Of a DNA stretch of 64,000 bases, positions 10,573-20,094 are shown piece after piece. The translations under genes were made by a program, and so were the position numbers. The stretch's first letter is position 1; each line of letters begins with the position of its first letter. The notes under the pieces are model-generated. The model saw only the letters and a program-made list of their open reading frames with translations, ran no database searches and was not told the DNA's origin. The DNA is taken from contig CAWGIX010000012.1 in the NCBI GenBank assembly GCA_963822705.1, positions 310,001-374,000 of the forward strand, written 5' to 3'. Source of the stretch: CAVRQM01 sp963822705. Lineage in GTDB: Bacteria > Pseudomonadota > Alphaproteobacteria > Acetobacterales > Acetobacteraceae.

Positions 10573-10743
10573 CCTTCCGTCAAGGGCCGTGAATGGGCAC
10601 CCCGCTGGCTTGTCGCGTCCACGCCGCGTACACTAGCAGGACTGCCAGGGCCAAGAGGCAGGGCGCAGGCGTTCAGCCCGGGTCGGGACTGGAGTTTTGC
10701 CGCCGTTGCCCGCACCCTACAGGGCGGGTCCGGCGGGGATGGC

Positions 10744-11880
10744 ATGCGGGTGACCAGAGCGAGCGTGATTGATCGCGGCACGGCCGTGGCTGTCACCTGG
10801 GACGACGGCACGAGCGCCTGTTTCCACGCGCTCTGGCTGCGCGACAACGCACTGGATGCGGCGAGCCGTTTGCCTGGCAGCGGTCAGCGGTTTGTCTCGG
10901 TGCTCGACACTCCCGCCGATACGACCGTCGGTGCGGCCGATGCCACGGCCGATGGCAGCCTGTCGCTGACCGTGCATCCGGGCAATCAGGCCCTCACGTT
11001 TCCGGCCGACTGGCTCGCCGCCCGCGCCTACGACAAGGTGCAGGAACGCGTGCCGGGCTGGATGGCCCCGGAGACGGAGCCCTGGGACGCAACGTTTTCG
11101 CTGCCCGAGCCGGCAGGGTTCGACGACCTGCGCCGGGACCGCGGCACGCTGCGAGACTGGTTGGCGGGCCTGAGCCGGTACGGTTTTGCCCGCGTGCACG
11201 GATTGCCGCTGCACAGTGGTGCCGTGTGCCGGGTGGCGGAACTGTTCGGCTACGTGCGCGAAACCAATTACGGCCGCTGGTTCGACGTGCGCACCGAGCT
11301 CGATCCGGCCAATCTCGCCAATACCAGTCTCGGACTGCAGCCGCACACCGACAACCCGTATCGCGATCCGGTTCCGACGCTGCAACTGCTCGCCTGTCTT
11401 AACTCCGACCTTGAGGGGGGCGACAGTCTGGTGGTGGACGGGTTTGCTGCCGCGGCGCGATTGCAGCAGGAGAATCCGTCGTGGTTCGAGCTTCTGGCCG
11501 GCCACTGCGCGCGGTTCGAGTACGCCGGCAACGGCGTTCGGCTGCGCGCCAAGAAACCGGTGATCGAACTCGGACCGGACGGAGAGCTGCTCGCGATCCG
11601 CTTCAATAACCGTTCGGCAGCAGCGCTGGTTGACGTGCCATACGCCGCCATGCCGGGCTATTATGGCGCGCTGCGCCGGTTCGCGGAATTGGTGGAGGAC
11701 CCGCAGCTGACCCGAAAATTCCGGCTGATGCCAGGGGACTTGTTCATCGTCGACAACACGCGGGTGCTGCATGGCCGGACAGCGTTTTCCGGCGGCGGCC
11801 GGCGCTGGCTGCAGGGCTGCTACGCCGACCGGGACGCGGTACTATCCATGCTCGCGGCAGCGGAGGAGACGGCGGCATGA
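10744..11880 (+). CDS. tmpA: TmpA-like Fe(II)/2-oxoglutarate dioxygenase (2-trimethylaminoethylphosphonate hydroxylase; gamma-butyrobetaine hydroxylase family)
   Basis: 378 residues. The N-terminal 90 residues form the small GBBH-like domain (DUF971; LWLRDNALDAASR), and the rest is a TauD-like jelly roll. Iron ligands are visible in HTDNPYRD (H-x-D) and in the distal HGRTAF histidine. Gamma-butyrobetaine and trimethyllysine hydroxylases share this layout, so sequence alone would give 'butyrobetaine dioxygenase'. The downstream gene overlaps by four bases (ATGA) and is a PhnZ-type HD oxygenase. That pairing is the known mark of TmpA-TmpB, where TmpA hydroxylates 2-(trimethylammonio)ethylphosphonate at C1. 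Substrate is therefore inferred from context. ATG at 10744 follows a G-rich stretch. Confidence 0.75.
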   Translation: MRVTRASVIDRGTAVAVTWDDGTSACFHALWLRDNALDAASRLPGSGQRFVSVLDTPADTTVGAADATADGSLSLTVHPGNQALTFPADWLAARAYDKVQERVPGWMAPETEPWDATFSLPEPAGFDDLRRDRGTLRDWLAGLSRYGFARVHGLPLHSGAVCRVAELFGYVRETNYGRWFDVRTELDPANLANTSLGLQPHTDNPYRDPVPTLQLLACLNSDLEGGDSLVVDGFAAAARLQQENPSWFELLAGHCARFEYAGNGVRLRAKKPVIELGPDGELLAIRFNNRSAAALVDVPYAAMPGYYGALRRFAELVEDPQLTRKFRLMPGDLFIVDNTRVLHGRTAFSGGGRRWLQGCYADRDAVLSMLAAAEETAA

Positions 11881-12450
11881 CTCGAGACACGATCGTAGCG
11901 TTTCTGGCCGACATCGTTGAACGCCGCGGCGGCAACTCCTACCTCGGCGAGCCGGTGAACCAGGCGGAGCACATGCTGCAGGCGGCATATCAAGCCGAGC
12001 AGGAGGCCGCGCCGGACGCGCTGGTCGCGGCGGCGCTGCTGCACGATATCGGCCATTTCACCAGCGAGTTCGGCGACGATTCGTTCGACCACGGCGTGGA
12101 CAATCTGCACGATGCCGCCGGTGCAAGAGTGCTGGCGCCGTTCTTTCCGCCGCGTGGTGGTGGACTGCGTGCGCCTGCATGTCGCGGCCAAGCGGTATCT
12201 GTGCGCCACGGACCCGTCGTATTTTACCCGCCTCTCGTCCGCCTCGGTACACACGCTATCGGTGCAGGGCGGTCCAATGTCGCCGGAAGAGGTCGCGGAT
12301 TTCGAGACCGAGCCGCACTACGCAGAAGCAGTGCGCGTGCGCAAATGGGATGAGGGCGCCAAGGTGCCGGGGATGTCGACACCCGGCTTCGCGCACTATG
12401 CGCCGTTGCTCCAGCTGTTGGTGGACCGAAGCGCCGCAGGCCGCAACTAG
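11877..12450 (+). CDS. tmpB: TmpB-like HD-domain mixed-valent diiron oxygenase (PhnZ family; frameshifted)
   Basis: About 190 residues. PhnZ-family enzymes split the C-P bond of a 1-hydroxyphosphonate; TmpB yields glycine betaine and phosphate. Residues in register with PhnZ (numbering recalled as Y24, E27, H34, H58, D59, H80) are Tyr22, Glu25, His32, His56, Asp57 and His78 here, all offset by exactly two. The motifs are YLGEPVNQAEH, LLHDIGH and DNLHD. The later VRLHVAAKRYLC and WDEGAK blocks also fit. A frame change lies in the GTGGTGGTGG run near 12150; one extra base there explains it. The sequence after it reads to a TAG at 12448-12450. Overlaps the dioxygenase stop. Confidence 0.78.
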
Positions 12451-12549
12451 ATTTGGCGCGGCCCGAGGCCACCTGGGCGGGCGCTGTCGGGTGGTCTATA
12501 GAGCGACCCACCATTCGGGTCGCGCACCCGACGCCAGGTGGACGCAAGC

Positions 12550-13191
12550 ATGTATCAGCCGCCAGCGTTCCGGGAGGATCGCCTCCACGTCAATCACGGC
12601 CTGATCCGCGCTCATCCGCTCGGGCTCTTGATCACCGGCGGGCGCGACGGGCTGCAAGCCAATCTGGTGCCGTTCCTGATCGACCCGGATGCCTCGGACC
12701 TTGGCACCCTGCGCGCCCATGTGGCCCGGGCCAATCCGCAATGGAAGGCGCTGGCCGAAGCAACGGAATGCCTGGTCGTGTTCCAGGGGCCGCACGCGTA
12801 CATCACGCCCTCCTGGTACGCGACCAAGCGGGAGACGGGGAGAGTCGTGCCGACCTGGAACTATGCGACGGTGCACGCCTGGGGGCGCCCCAGCGTCATC
12901 GAAGACGCGACTTGGCTCCGCCAGCAGGTCGGTGATTTGACCCGGTCGCGCGAGGGCGGTCGCCCGGCGCCATGGGCGGTTTCGGACGCGCCCGCGGATT
13001 TCGTGGCCTCGCAGTTGCGTGGGATTGTCGGAATGGAAATCCCCATCGCGCGCATCGAGGGCAAGTGGAAGATGAGCCAGAACCGGCCCGAGGCCGACCG
13101 CGCCGGGGTAGTGGACGGCCTGCAAGCCGGGGACGAGACGGCCCGCGCCGTAGCAGCGCTGGTCGCCGAGCGGGGTGGCACCAGTTCCTAG
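12550..13191 (+). CDS. PaiB-like FMN-binding protein
   Basis: About 213 residues matching the PaiB/FMN-binding split-barrel family from MYQPPAF through KMSQNRP. Conserved landmarks are HPLGLLIT, LQANLVPF, FQGPHAYITPSWY, VVPTWNYATVHAWG and the C-terminal GKWKMSQN. In Bacillus PaiB is reported as a repressor of sporulation and protease genes; in proteobacteria these proteins are mostly uncharacterised flavoproteins and a DNA-binding role is not obvious. ATG at 12550 is preferred over 12538 because family members start at MYxPxxF. It follows tmpB by 99 bp on the same strand; a functional link is not shown. Confidence 0.88.
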   Translation: MYQPPAFREDRLHVNHGLIRAHPLGLLITGGRDGLQANLVPFLIDPDASDLGTLRAHVARANPQWKALAEATECLVVFQGPHAYITPSWYATKRETGRVVPTWNYATVHAWGRPSVIEDATWLRQQVGDLTRSREGGRPAPWAVSDAPADFVASQLRGIVGMEIPIARIEGKWKMSQNRPEADRAGVVDGLQAGDETARAVAALVAERGGTSS

Positions 13192-13195
13192 CGCA

Positions 13196-14137
13196 TCAGC
13201 CGATGCCGCGAGTAGCGCGCCCGCGCCGCCGACCCGCTGCCTCGAGCAGCAGCGCCGCCAGAATCGCCGCGCCCTTGAGCAACTGGAATTCGGCATCGCC
13301 CAGTTCCAGCACGCTCAGACCATTATCGAGCACGGCAATGAAGGCGACCCCGACCACGGTGTTGCCGAGCCGGCCCGCGCCGCCCTTGAACGACGTACCG
13401 CCGATGATGACCGCGACGATCGCGTCGAGCTCCAGGCCGAACCCCGCCGTGGGGGCGGCCGCCGCGAGCCGCGCGATCATCAGCAGAGCCGCGACCGACG
13501 TGGTCAGGCCCATTGTCGCAAATACGGTAATTTTCCAGGATGCTGGATCGACGCCGCGTGCCCGCAGCGCCCGTTCGTCGGCGCCAAGCGCGCGCGAATA
13601 AAGGCCGAGCCGGGTTCGGTTGAGCGCAAACCACGCCGCCACGTAGACCGTCACCACGATCCCGGTGGCCGGCGTAAAGCCAAGCAACATGCGACGGTCG
13701 AGCGCTTGGACGAACGGGTGCCGGATCGGCAACGTGGTGGCGTTGGTCAGGCTGACCGCCAGCCCGCGCGCCCAGATCCAGCCCGCAAGCGTCACGATCA
13801 ACGGATCCAGCCTCAACCGTGCCACCAGCAGGCCGTGCAGCACGTAGACGGCGAGCGTGGCCGCCAGTCCGGCCAGCAATGCCAGCAGCAAGTTTCCCGT
13901 CGCGCGCAGCACGAGCGCCACGACGACCGAAGCCAGGGCCATGACGGAAGCCGGGGCAATGTCGATGTTGCGGGAAATGATTGCAAATGTGGAACCGACC
14001 GCCAGCACCGCGAGCACCGTGGTTTGGTCGGCCAACGTGCTCAGATTCGCACGCGTGGCAAAATCCGGATTCAACATCGTGAATGCGGCGGCAAGCAGCA
14101 GAATAGCCGCGAGCATGGCGCCTTGATTGCGGGTCAT
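13196..14137 (-). CDS. Sugar ABC transporter permease (RbsC/YjfF-like)
   Basis: 313-residue, highly hydrophobic permease of the ribose/galactofuranose class with about eight to ten predicted membrane segments. The BPD_transp_2 family block GGTSFKGGAGRLGNTVVG is in the last third, and NIDIAPASVMAL in the first. It is the last gene of a four-gene minus-strand operon in the order binding protein, ATPase, permease, permease, the same as E. coli ytfQ-ytfR-ytfT-yjfF. Its start overlaps the stop of the preceding permease by four bases. Galactofuranose is the known substrate of the E. coli system; the substrate here is unproven. Confidence 0.9.
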   Translation of the reverse strand: MTRNQGAMLAAILLLAAAFTMLNPDFATRANLSTLADQTTVLAVLAVGSTFAIISRNIDIAPASVMALASVVVALVLRATGNLLLALLAGLAATLAVYVLHGLLVARLRLDPLIVTLAGWIWARGLAVSLTNATTLPIRHPFVQALDRRMLLGFTPATGIVVTVYVAAWFALNRTRLGLYSRALGADERALRARGVDPASWKITVFATMGLTTSVAALLMIARLAAAAPTAGFGLELDAIVAVIIGGTSFKGGAGRLGNTVVGVAFIAVLDNGLSVLELGDAEFQLLKGAAILAALLLEAAGRRRGRATRGIG

Positions 14138-15078
14138 GCCGGGCCTCTGCGCAGCAGGCGGTTCACGAGCGCCGCAGCGAGAATCAGGCCGCCGGTAACC
14201 GTGGTTTGCCAGGTTCCGGCCACGCCCTGGATGGTCAGGAAATTCAACACCATGACCAGAATGGCGGTTCCCAGCAGCGTGCGTTCGATCCGGCCCACGC
14301 CGCCCGACAAGGATGCGCCGCCCAGCACCACGACGCTAATAGCGGAAAATTCCAGTCCCACGCCGATGGAGGGACTGACCACGCCGGTTCGAACAATGGA
14401 TAGCAGCCCGGCGATGCCGGCCAGCACACCGCTCAACACATAGGTTCGCAACCGAACCGCCGCCACGTCCACGCCGCACAGCCGCGCGGCCACCGGGTTG
14501 TTGCCGACCGCGTACAACTCGCGGCCGAACCGGGTTTGCCGCAACAGCACGGCGCCGGCCGCGGAGAGCGCCAGCATGACCGCCGCGCTGGCCGGCACCC
14601 GCGCCACACTGCCGACGCCAAGCGCGTTGAACAACGGATCGTCGATGTCGATCCAGGACGTATAGCGCTGGAGCAGCACGAGGCCGAGGCCACGCACCGC
14701 CACCAACGTGCCCAGCGTCACGACCACCGGACTGATGCGCAGTTTTTCGGTCAGAACGCCGTTCAAAGCGCCCACCGTGGCGCCGGCTGCCAGCGCGGCG
14801 AGGATCGCGGCCCAGGGTCCGGCGCCTTCGGTCAGCAACGCGCCGGCGGCGGTGCCGCTGAACAGCACGACCGAACCCACCGAGAGATCGATGCCCCCGC
14901 CCAGCACGACAAATGTCATTCCGGTCCCCAGCACGCCGATGATGGACATCTGCTTGGCAAGATTTTCCACATTGGCGAGCGAGGCGAACCGGGCAGTGGT
15001 CAGGGAAAATGCCAAAAACATCAGCACGGTGGCGGCCAGCACGCTCGCGCCACCGCCTCGCGGCAGCCGCGCTGTCAT
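14134..15078 (-). CDS. Sugar ABC transporter permease (RbsC/YtfT-like)
   Basis: 314-residue inner-membrane permease with the family blocks FVVLGGGIDLSVGSVV near residue 60 and VLGGASLSGGVGRIERTLLG near residue 245. Both are hallmarks of RbsC-type permeases. It overlaps the ATPase gene upstream and the second permease downstream by four bases each, so the operon is translationally coupled. The two permeases probably form a heterodimer, as in the YtfT-YjfF system. The frame is intact. Confidence 0.92.
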   Translation of the reverse strand: MTARLPRGGGASVLAATVLMFLAFSLTTARFASLANVENLAKQMSIIGVLGTGMTFVVLGGGIDLSVGSVVLFSGTAAGALLTEGAGPWAAILAALAAGATVGALNGVLTEKLRISPVVVTLGTLVAVRGLGLVLLQRYTSWIDIDDPLFNALGVGSVARVPASAAVMLALSAAGAVLLRQTRFGRELYAVGNNPVAARLCGVDVAAVRLRTYVLSGVLAGIAGLLSIVRTGVVSPSIGVGLEFSAISVVVLGGASLSGGVGRIERTLLGTAILVMVLNFLTIQGVAGTWQTTVTGGLILAAALVNRLLRRGPA

Positions 15079-16584
15079 GCGGCTTGGCCTTGGATCGCCA
15101 GATTGAGTTCGTCCTCTGTGACCGCGCCGCGCGCAAATCTGCGTCGCACGATGCCGTCGACCATGACCAAAATACTATCGGCGACGCCCAGCAGTTCGGG
15201 AATATCCGAGGATACGATCAGAATTGCCCGCCCCTCGCGCGCCAACGTCTCCAGCGCGCGATACAGTTCGGCCTTTGCGCCCACATCGACGCCGCGCGTC
15301 GGCTCGATCATCACCAGCACGGCCGGATCGCGCAGCAGCCAGCGGCCAAGAATGACCTTTTGCTGGTTGCCGCCGCTGAGGCTGCGCACCGGCGCGTCGG
15401 CGGACCCAGCCTGCACATCCATGCGCCGCATGATGTTTTCAACTGCACCACGCTCGGCGAAGCGGCGGAGTTGCCGCAGCGATGGCAAAACAATGTTCTC
15501 GCTGACCGGCAGGTCAAGGAAAAGCCCCTCGGTGCGGCGGTCCTCGGTCAGCAGGCAGATCCCCGCATCGATGGCGGCGCGCGGTTCCGGCGGAACGCGC
15601 TGGCCCTGGCACAGCACCTCGCCCTCATCCGCCGCAAGATCCCCGGCGATGACGCGGGCGAGTTCGTTTTGGCCCGCGCCGAGCAGCCCTGTCGAGGCCG
15701 ACGATCTCGCCTCGGCGAAGGGTAAGGTCGACCCCGCGCAGGCGGGTTCCGCGCTGCAACCCGCGACCTTCAAGCGCAGTGCCCCGCCCCGGTTCGGCGT
15801 GCTCGGCGGTGGCATAGAAAACGTCGGTGGTAGCGCCGATCATGCGCAGCACCAGGTCGGCCTCGGTCACGCCGGCGAGGTCCACCGTCTCCACCACCCG
15901 GCCGTTGCGCAAAATGGTCGCGCGGTCGCAGTGCTGCAGCACCTCGGCAAACCGGTGCGAGATAAAGATCGTCGAGACGCCGCGCGATTTCAGAAGACGG
16001 ACGATGTCGAACAGGCGCTCGGCATTTTCGCGCCCGAGCGCCGCGGTCGGCTCGTCCAGCACCAGGAGGCGCGGATCGCTCGACAGCGCACGGGCGATCT
16101 CGACGAGCTGCCGCTGCGCCAGCGCCAGCGCGCCCACTTCGATATCGGTCGAAATTTCGCCGGCCCCGACACCGTCGAGGATCGCTCTTGTGCGGGTGCG
16201 CATCGCGGTCCGATCCAGCATCGGACCCCGGCGCGGCTCGCGGCCGAGCAGCACATTCTCCGCCACCGTCAAATTCGGCAGCAGGCTCAGCTCCTGATAG
16301 ACAGTGACGATGCCCAAGGCGAGCGCATGCGCCGTCCCGGCGATTTTCTCCGGCTTTCCGCCGAGCGCGATCGAGCCGGTATCAGCGGCTTCGACGCCGG
16401 CCAGAATGTTCATCAGGGTCGATTTGCCGGCCCCGTTCTGGCCGACAATAGAGTGGATTTCGCCCCGCCGGACGGTCAGGTCCACGTCCGCCAGCGCGGC
16501 GACCGCACCGAACCGCTTGGAAATGCCGCGCATCTCCAGCAGCACCTCGTGCCCTGCAGGCAGCGCGGCGCTGTGGTCGCTCAC
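15075..16584 (-). CDS. Sugar ABC transporter ATP-binding protein, double-domain (RbsA/YtfR-like; frameshifted)
   Basis: About 502 residues with two ABC domains. The first has Walker A VGQNGAGKSTLMN and Walker B LLVLDEPTAAL. The second has the degenerate Walker A typical of RbsA proteins (LLGAGQNEL), the signature LSGGNQQKV and MIEPTRGVDVG. The frame changes near 15690, between the strand RRGEIVGL and GLLGAGQNE, so the halves read in two frames. Start is GTG at 16584, ten bases after the binding-protein stop. It energises the two downstream permeases. Confidence 0.9.
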
Positions 16585-16594
16585 GCTTCTCGGA

Positions 16595-17596
16595 TTACTG
16601 GGCGCAGGCGGAGACGATCTCCTTCAAGGTTTTCTCGAACGGGAATTTTGTCGCGTCGTGCACCATCTTGTCCGCCAGTCCCTGCACGCAGGTCACGTTC
16701 TGCGGCAGCACCATCGCGCCTTCGATCAGAAAGTCGCCTTCGGGCGCCTTGCCTTCGGCGACCAGGAACGGCATGTACGCCTTCCAGAAACCGGAATATT
16801 GCGGAGCCAGAAATACCGTGCTCTTCAGCTCGCCGTTCTTCACCGCCGCGAGCCCGGCCGGGCTGCCGTCGACCGAGACGAGCAGGATGTCGGTGCGGCC
16901 GGCGCGCTTGAGCACGGTGGCCGCGGGCACCGTCAGGCTGTCGCTGTTGCCGTAGATCAGGTCGAGTTTCGGATACGCGGTCAGCCAGTTCTCGGTGATC
17001 GCGACGGCCTTGCCCGGATCCCAGCTGGTCGGCTCCTGCGCGTCCACCTTGATGTCCGGATACTTGCCGAGCACGTCGGTCCAGCCGCCGCTGCGCTCGG
17101 TATTCAGGCCCTGGCCGAGCAGCCCCTGCAAATTTGCCACCTCGCCTTTCGGCGCTCCGTTCTTCTGCTCCAGCAGCTTGACGGAATACTCGCCGACCAT
17201 CCGCCCGGTGGCGCGCTCGTCAAAACCGAGCATCTTCGCACAGCCCTCGGTGCGGCTGTGCAGGCAAACCACGGGAACGTGCGCCGCCTGCGCCTCCTGC
17301 ATCGCCGGCCCGAACGCGCCGACATCGATGAAATTCACCGCGATGGCATCGACGTGCTGGTTGATCAAATTCTCGAACGCCTGGATCTGCTTGTTGACAT
17401 CGCCCTCGCCGCTGGTGACGAGCAGATCGAAATGATAGCGGCGCGCGGCCTCTTTCGCGCCCTCGACCTCGCCGATGTGGAACGGGTTGCTGAGATCGAT
17501 CTGCACCAGCCCGATCTTTTTCATCTGCTCCGCAGACGCGACGCCCGAAAACGCCAGCGCGCCCACCGCGAGGCCGGCCAGCATGGTCCTGAACAT
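16595..17596 (-). CDS. Periplasmic sugar-binding protein (RbsB/YtfQ-like)
   Basis: 333 residues. The signal peptide is about the first 22 residues (MFRTMLAGLAVGALAFSGVA), with cleavage near SAEQ. The mature part is a type 1 periplasmic binding fold with IGLVQIDLSNPFH at the first strand and NLINQHVDAIAVN as in YtfQ. Two cysteines (LHSRTEGCAKML) may form a disulfide, as in YtfQ. The ribosome-binding site GGGAGGA is well placed before the ATG. It is the first gene of the importer operon, and its promoter must be in the 179-bp divergent gap with the downstream dehydratase-like gene. Confidence 0.92.
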   Translation of the reverse strand: MFRTMLAGLAVGALAFSGVASAEQMKKIGLVQIDLSNPFHIGEVEGAKEAARRYHFDLLVTSGEGDVNKQIQAFENLINQHVDAIAVNFIDVGAFGPAMQEAQAAHVPVVCLHSRTEGCAKMLGFDERATGRMVGEYSVKLLEQKNGAPKGEVANLQGLLGQGLNTERSGGWTDVLGKYPDIKVDAQEPTSWDPGKAVAITENWLTAYPKLDLIYGNSDSLTVPAATVLKRAGRTDILLVSVDGSPAGLAAVKNGELKSTVFLAPQYSGFWKAYMPFLVAEGKAPEGDFLIEGAMVLPQNVTCVQGLADKMVHDATKFPFEKTLKEIVSACAQ

Positions 17597-17775
17597 TTTT
17601 CTGTCCTCCCGCGTGCGCGCCGGGTGCGTGCCCGAGCTTTTGCGGCGCGATGCTACGGCCGGCGCCGGTCTTGGTCAACGCGCTCTGCGCGTCGGTTGAC
17701 GATGACTTCCGCCGGCGCTAGCAGGGAACAAATCCGCGGTGCGGAACGGGAAGCATCCAGCATGGCCGACCTTGC

Positions 17776-18951
17776 ATGATCGACGCAGCGGGGCGGCGCG
17801 ATTGCCGGGTGACCGCGATAACCACCCACGTCGTCGGCATGCGCTGGCGCAATTGCGTGTTCGTCCGCGTGCAGACAGATGACGGTGTTTCGGGCGTCGG
17901 CGAAGGCACGCTGGAATTCCAGCCGCTCGCGGTCGAGGCGGCGATCCGGCAGCTCGCCGACCGCTACCTGATCGGCCAGTCCGCGTTCGCCATAGAGCGG
18001 CTGTGGCTGGAAATGTATCGCAACGAGTTCGCCCGCGCCTGCGCCATCATCAGCAGTGCCATCGGCGCGCTCGAAATGGCGCTGTGGGATATCGTCGGCA
18101 AAGCCTTGGATCGGCCCGTCTACGAACTGCTCGGCGGCCAAGTCCATGCCGACCTGCCTGCCTATGCCAATGCCTGGTACGGCGCCGGCAGCGGCGTGGG
18201 CGAGATTGCGGCAGCAGCGAAAGCGGTGGCTGCAAAAGGTTATCGCGGGCTGAAATTCGACCCGTTCGGCGGCGCCGGACGCGACCCGGAGCGCGCCGCA
18301 CTTCGCCAAGGTGTGGAGGTCGCGGCGGCGGTGCGCGACGCGGTCGGGCCGGACATGGACATCATGATCGACTGCCACGGCCGGTTCAGCCCCGGCACGG
18401 CCATCGAGGTGGCGCGCGACCTGGAGCCATCAAGACTGTTCTGGCTGGAGGAGCCGACCGACTCCGAAAACGCTCACGCGCTGGCGGCGGTCGGCCGCAA
18501 CATCCGCACCAGGCTGGCAACCGGTGAGCGGTGCTACAGCCGCTATCTTCTGCAATCGATGCTCGCCACCAACGAGATCGACGTGCTGCAACCCGACCCG
18601 ATCCATGTCGGCGGCATTCTGGAATCGAAGAAGATCGCCGCCATTGCGGATGCCCAGTACATCCCGGTGTCGTTCCACAACCCGTTCGGGCCCGTCGCCA
18701 CCGCGGCGGCGATTCAGCTGGATGCGTGCACCACCAATTTCGTCATGCAGGAATCGTTTTGCGAGTACGACGTGCCGTGGCGCTTCGACCTGCTGGAGCA
18801 CGCCCCGCGCCCGGCCGGTGGCCGCTACGCCATCCCCCGCCGAGCCGGCCTGGGAGTGGGCGATCTGGTCATGGACACGGTGCAGGCACATCCGCACGAC
18901 CCCGCCGCGTTCCTGCCAATGTGGACGAACGACTGGGCGAAGCGTTTCTAA
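17776..18951 (+). CDS. Enolase-superfamily sugar acid dehydratase (galactonate dehydratase-like)
   Basis: 391 residues of the mandelate racemase/muconate lactonizing family. The N-terminal capping domain (about 10-125) is followed by the TIM barrel. Metal ligands appear in IDCHGRF, LEEPTDSE and ATGERCYS, and the catalytic His is in SFHNPFGP. The CHGR block is the form seen in galactonate dehydratases, which turn a sugar acid into a 2-keto-3-deoxy acid. It diverges from the YtfQ-like importer operon and leads a catabolic run (DUF4432, SurE, permease, binding protein, isomerase). That fits breakdown of the imported sugar. Exact substrate unknown. Confidence 0.85.
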   Translation: MIDAAGRRDCRVTAITTHVVGMRWRNCVFVRVQTDDGVSGVGEGTLEFQPLAVEAAIRQLADRYLIGQSAFAIERLWLEMYRNEFARACAIISSAIGALEMALWDIVGKALDRPVYELLGGQVHADLPAYANAWYGAGSGVGEIAAAAKAVAAKGYRGLKFDPFGGAGRDPERAALRQGVEVAAAVRDAVGPDMDIMIDCHGRFSPGTAIEVARDLEPSRLFWLEEPTDSENAHALAAVGRNIRTRLATGERCYSRYLLQSMLATNEIDVLQPDPIHVGGILESKKIAAIADAQYIPVSFHNPFGPVATAAAIQLDACTTNFVMQESFCEYDVPWRFDLLEHAPRPAGGRYAIPRRAGLGVGDLVMDTVQAHPHDPAAFLPMWTNDWAKRF

Positions 18952-18954
18952 GAA

Positions 18955-20091
18955 ATGCCGAACCTGTTCGGACGTTCGATGACACGGGCGGAGTTGCTGC
19001 GGCGGATCGGTCATCTGTCGCAGGTCGGCGGCGTGCAGCAGTTGGTGAGCGATGACGGCCCCTCGCGCGGCGTGCGGCTGCTGGATTTTCGTACCGGCAC
19101 CGGGCTGCATTTCCAGGTCGCGGTCGAGCGCGGCATGGACATCGGCCTGTGCGAGTTTCGCGGTGCGTCGCTCGCCTGGATGCCGCCGACCGGCCTTGCC
19201 GGCCCGTGGTATTTCGAGCAGCAGGACCGTTTCGGCTGGCTGCGCACGGCGCTGGGCGGCTTCAACAACACCTGCGGCCTGGTGCATATCGGCAATCCGG
19301 AAGAGGACGACGTTTCGCATTACAATTTCCCGGCCCGAACGCGCGAGACCTATGGCGTGCACGACCGCGCCGCCCTCATCCCGGGCGAACTGCTGTCGTG
19401 CGGCGCGCGCTGGGAGAACGAGACATGCTTTTTGGAAGCGGTCGGCCGGGTGACGCAGGCACAAGCCTATGGCGAGACCCTTGTGCTGACGCGCACCTAT
19501 CGCGCAGTGCTGGGAGAATCGCGCCTGTTCATGCACGACGTGGTCGAGAATGCAGGCTATCTCCCAGCGGTGCATATGCTGCTCTATCACATCAACGCGG
19601 GGTTTCCGTTCGTCGATGAAGGTTCCGAGCTTTCGGCTCCTTTTGCCCGACCACCCGAAGTGTTGTTCGGCAGTGCGGACCCGAACGATCGCGACGCTTA
19701 CGCCCGCTTTACAAAACCGCAAGCGGGCGCCTCGCAACAGACTTTCGCGCACCGAATGGCCCCGGCGGCGGACGGGACCGTGCCGGTGGGCCTCGTCAAT
19801 CGAGCGGCTCGGCCTCGGCTTCTACGTCCGCTACCGGCACGCGCAACTGCCGCATTACATCGAATGGCGGATGATGGCCGAAGGTCAATACGCGGTCGGA
19901 ATCGAGCCCTGCACCAACGGTTTTGGCCGCGAAGGATCGCGCGCGAAGCCGGCGAGCTGATCACACTCGCGCCGGGCGAACGTCGCAGCTACGATCTGGA
20001 GATCGGCATTCTGGACGGCGCCGCATCCATCGCCGAATTCCGCCGGACGGTGACGGAGAGCCGCATCCCTATGGCGGAAATCGGAGACTGA
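18955..20091 (+). CDS. DUF4432 family protein, aldose 1-epimerase-like (two compensating frame changes)
   Basis: About 378 residues of the DUF4432 family, galactose-mutarotase-like beta-sandwich proteins found in sugar operons. Visible blocks are RGMDIGLCEFRG, GGFNNTCGLVHIG, LLYHINAGFPF and the C-terminal GELITLAPGERR. Between about 19798 and 19935 the single open frame is not the coding one: a neighbouring frame there reads ERLGLGFYVRYRHAQLPHY and GIEPCTNGFGREG, which is the conserved family sequence. So two indels cancel out. Anyone using the uninterrupted translation would get about 45 wrong residues in the substrate-site region. Starts three bases after the dehydratase stop. Confidence 0.82.
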   Translation: MPNLFGRSMTRAELLRRIGHLSQVGGVQQLVSDDGPSRGVRLLDFRTGTGLHFQVAVERGMDIGLCEFRGASLAWMPPTGLAGPWYFEQQDRFGWLRTALGGFNNTCGLVHIGNPEEDDVSHYNFPARTRETYGVHDRAALIPGELLSCGARWENETCFLEAVGRVTQAQAYGETLVLTRTYRAVLGESRLFMHDVVENAGYLPAVHMLLYHINAGFPFVDEGSELSAPFARPPEVLFGSADPNDRDAYARFTKPQAGASQQTFAHRMAPAADGTVPVGLVNRAARPRLLRPLPARATAALHRMADDGRRSIRGRNRALHQRFWPRRIAREAGELITLAPGERRSYDLEIGILDGAASIAEFRRTVTESRIPMAEIGD

Positions 20092-20094
20092 CGG

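Noticed and set aside
6595..10592. Several long plus-strand reading frames opposite the giant repeat protein
   Set aside because: They are shadows of its biased Gly/Asn/Thr codons. They show no start signals or family motifs, while the minus strand has regular protein repeats.
14536..16911. 791-codon plus-strand frame across the sugar importer
   Set aside because: It is antisense to conserved permease and ATPase genes, is rich in Arg/His/Gln as expected of a GC-rich shadow, and has no domain.
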